Below, piece by piece: positions 4,736 to 5,765 of a stretch of DNA of 5,765 nucleotides. The notes below the pieces were generated by a model. That model did not search any database, was not told where the DNA came from, and worked only from the letters and a program-made list of their open reading frames with translations. Each line of letters begins with the position of its first letter. Position 1 is the stretch's first letter. Origin of the DNA: Bacteroidales bacterium (GTDB taxonomy: Bacteria > Bacteroidota > Bacteroidia > Bacteroidales > P3). The DNA lies in contig CAAGHV010000265.1 in assembly GCA_900769785.1 (NCBI GenBank), positions 1 to 5,765 on the forward strand. Reading direction: 5' to 3'. The position numbers were made by a program, and so were the translations under genes.

Positions 4736-5765
4736 TTATCCCTTTGTATCATATATTCGTCGCAATTCTACCCTATTTTTAGGTAATTCATGCAACGCTT
4801 CTACAAACTCTTTGCCATTTAAAGGATCATATCCTTTCATCATTTTTTGGGCAAGATTATATCTTACCTTTGCCATATAGCAACAGGATTCGGCCGGCTT
4901 AAGATAGTCGCCATGCTCAATATATCCTTGTCCCGGACACAGATTGCAATATGCACAATATTCATTTTTACCACATTCGGTATATTCATTCAATGTAGCA
5001 TGTCTCCATTTTTCTAAATATTCATTCTTCTCCAAAATATTTTGAAATGATTGTCTTTTTAAATTGCCTAAAATCATTGGAAACGAACAGCATGGTTGTA
5101 GATTACCTTCGGGGGTAATACAGAATGAGAAAAGTCCGGCCCCACAACCATTTGTATTCATATCTTTTACTTGTCCTCCAAAATTAGGAGCTTCACAACC
5201 TACGTATAATGGGATATTATTGTCTCTCAAAACTATTTCTAATTGAGCCTCGCTCAACCTTAATTGACGGGCACACCTATCACCTTCGTTAGAGTCGGTA
5301 ATATTTATTTCGAATTGCGGTTCAGCACCATATTGTTTCGCCAAATTTGTAACCATATAATAACTATGCAAATTAGGTTGCATCACACAACACTTAATAT
5401 TCATCGGTACAGATAAATCTGATAATCGTTCAATAACTGATATAGACTTTTCCCAAGATCCTTTTATTCTAGTTATTTTATCATGCTCCTCAGGTATTCC
5501 GCTATATATGCTTACTCCCACTATATGAGGATAATACGAAGCAAGTTTTTCTACTTTATCTACTATGCTTTGTCCGTTCGTAAATACATCAAATGCTATT
5601 TCTTTATGATATAAATACTCAATCAATTCCCAAATAATAGGTTTTGAAAAAGGATCGCCACCGGTTAGAGTAACTCTTACTAACCCACATTCATACAACT
5701 CATCAATTATCCGCTTGTAATCTTCCAATTGCAACTCTTCTCGTCGCCCGCGATAGCTAATTTCA
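4736..5765 (-). CDS. Radical SAM/SPASM peptide-maturase-like enzyme (5' end outside window)
   Basis: The frame is open through the right edge (reading EISYRGRREELQLEDY at the border), so this is a C-terminal fragment of about 342 residues. The TTG at 5734 is an internal Leu codon. The CxxxCxxC loop for the SAM-binding iron-sulfur cluster must lie just outside. Counting from that Leu, TLTGGDPFSKP (22-32) is the GGE-type SAM-binding motif, with Asp for the usual Glu; DVFTNGQ (49-55) and VGVSIYSG (72-79) are further barrel strands. The SPASM domain is well marked: C197, then G210-x4-C215 in ITPEGNLQPCC; C254-x5-C260-x2-C263-x2-C266 in ECGKNEYCAYCNLCPG; and C284/C285 in ESCCYMAKVRYNLA. These would hold one or two auxiliary iron-sulfur clusters. 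SPASM enzymes typically modify ribosomal peptides or proteins in the cytoplasm. The small Cys peptide 45 bases downstream is the obvious candidate substrate. The family is sure; the substrate is inferred. Confidence 0.9.
   Translation of the reverse strand, partial: EISYRGRREELQLEDYKRIIDELYECGLVRVTLTGGDPFSKPIIWELIEYLYHKEIAFDVFTNGQSIVDKVEKLASYYPHIVGVSIYSGIPEEHDKITRIKGSWEKSISVIERLSDLSVPMNIKCCVMQPNLHSYYMVTNLAKQYGAEPQFEINITDSNEGDRCARQLRLSEAQLEIVLRDNNIPLYVGCEAPNFGGQVKDMNTNGCGAGLFSFCITPEGNLQPCCSFPMILGNLKRQSFQNILEKNEYLEKWRHATLNEYTECGKNEYCAYCNLCPGQGYIEHGDYLKPAESCCYMAKVRYNLAQKMMKGYDPLNGKEFVEALHELPKNRVELRRIYDTKG

Noticed and set aside
5064..5246. 60-codon plus-strand frame opposite the SPASM domain
   Set aside because: It is antisense to the conserved SPASM cysteine region and has no independent coding evidence.

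Overview
The window looks like a chromosomal segment of an AT-rich member of the Bacteroidota, probably Bacteroidales. The reasons are a cytoplasmic FISUMP-type protein (Fibrobacter succinogenes major paralogous domain), an SPFH protein ending in a GYF_2 domain, and AT-rich leaders with no clear Shine-Dalgarno sequence. I cannot name a species. No rRNA, tRNA, CRISPR array, insertion sequence or origin was seen.

Layout. The left edge holds the 3' end of a plus-strand gene (to 298) with a lysine-rich tail that I do not recognise. A convergent intergenic stretch (299-565) carries two stem-loops. Their G-U wobble pairs assign one to the plus-strand gene and the other, which is followed by a U-tract, to the minus-strand genes. 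Everything from 566 to the right edge reads on the minus strand with short gaps and is probably one operon or a tight cluster. In transcription order it holds: (1) a radical SAM/SPASM enzyme whose 5' end lies outside the window; (2) a 34-residue three-cysteine peptide at 4586-4690, which is easily missed because it is so short; (3) a 27-base hairpin; (4) a short SelO-like kinase-fold protein; (5) an SPFH-GYF_2 protein starting 3 bases after it; (6) a four-helix membrane protein; (7) a protein with an N-terminal zinc ribbon and two C-terminal membrane helices; (8) a FISUMP-domain protein.

Interpretation. The radical SAM/SPASM gene followed directly by a small Cys-containing ORF has the form of a RiPP (ribosomally made, post-translationally modified peptide) maturation pair. 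The SPFH, membrane-protein and zinc-ribbon trio resembles the parts list of Bacillus subtilis YdjG/YdjH/YdjI, which link the PspA envelope-stress response to the membrane. Between the two modules sits a reduced SelO-like protein. It keeps the Lys, Asn and Asp of the nucleotide-binding fold at SelO-like spacing, but Gln replaces the SelO catalytic-loop Asp. The most interesting reading is a peptide-modification system wired to a membrane-organising or stress module: a modified peptide plus self-protection, or a signalling peptide plus membrane responder. That link is inferred from gene order and spacing only.
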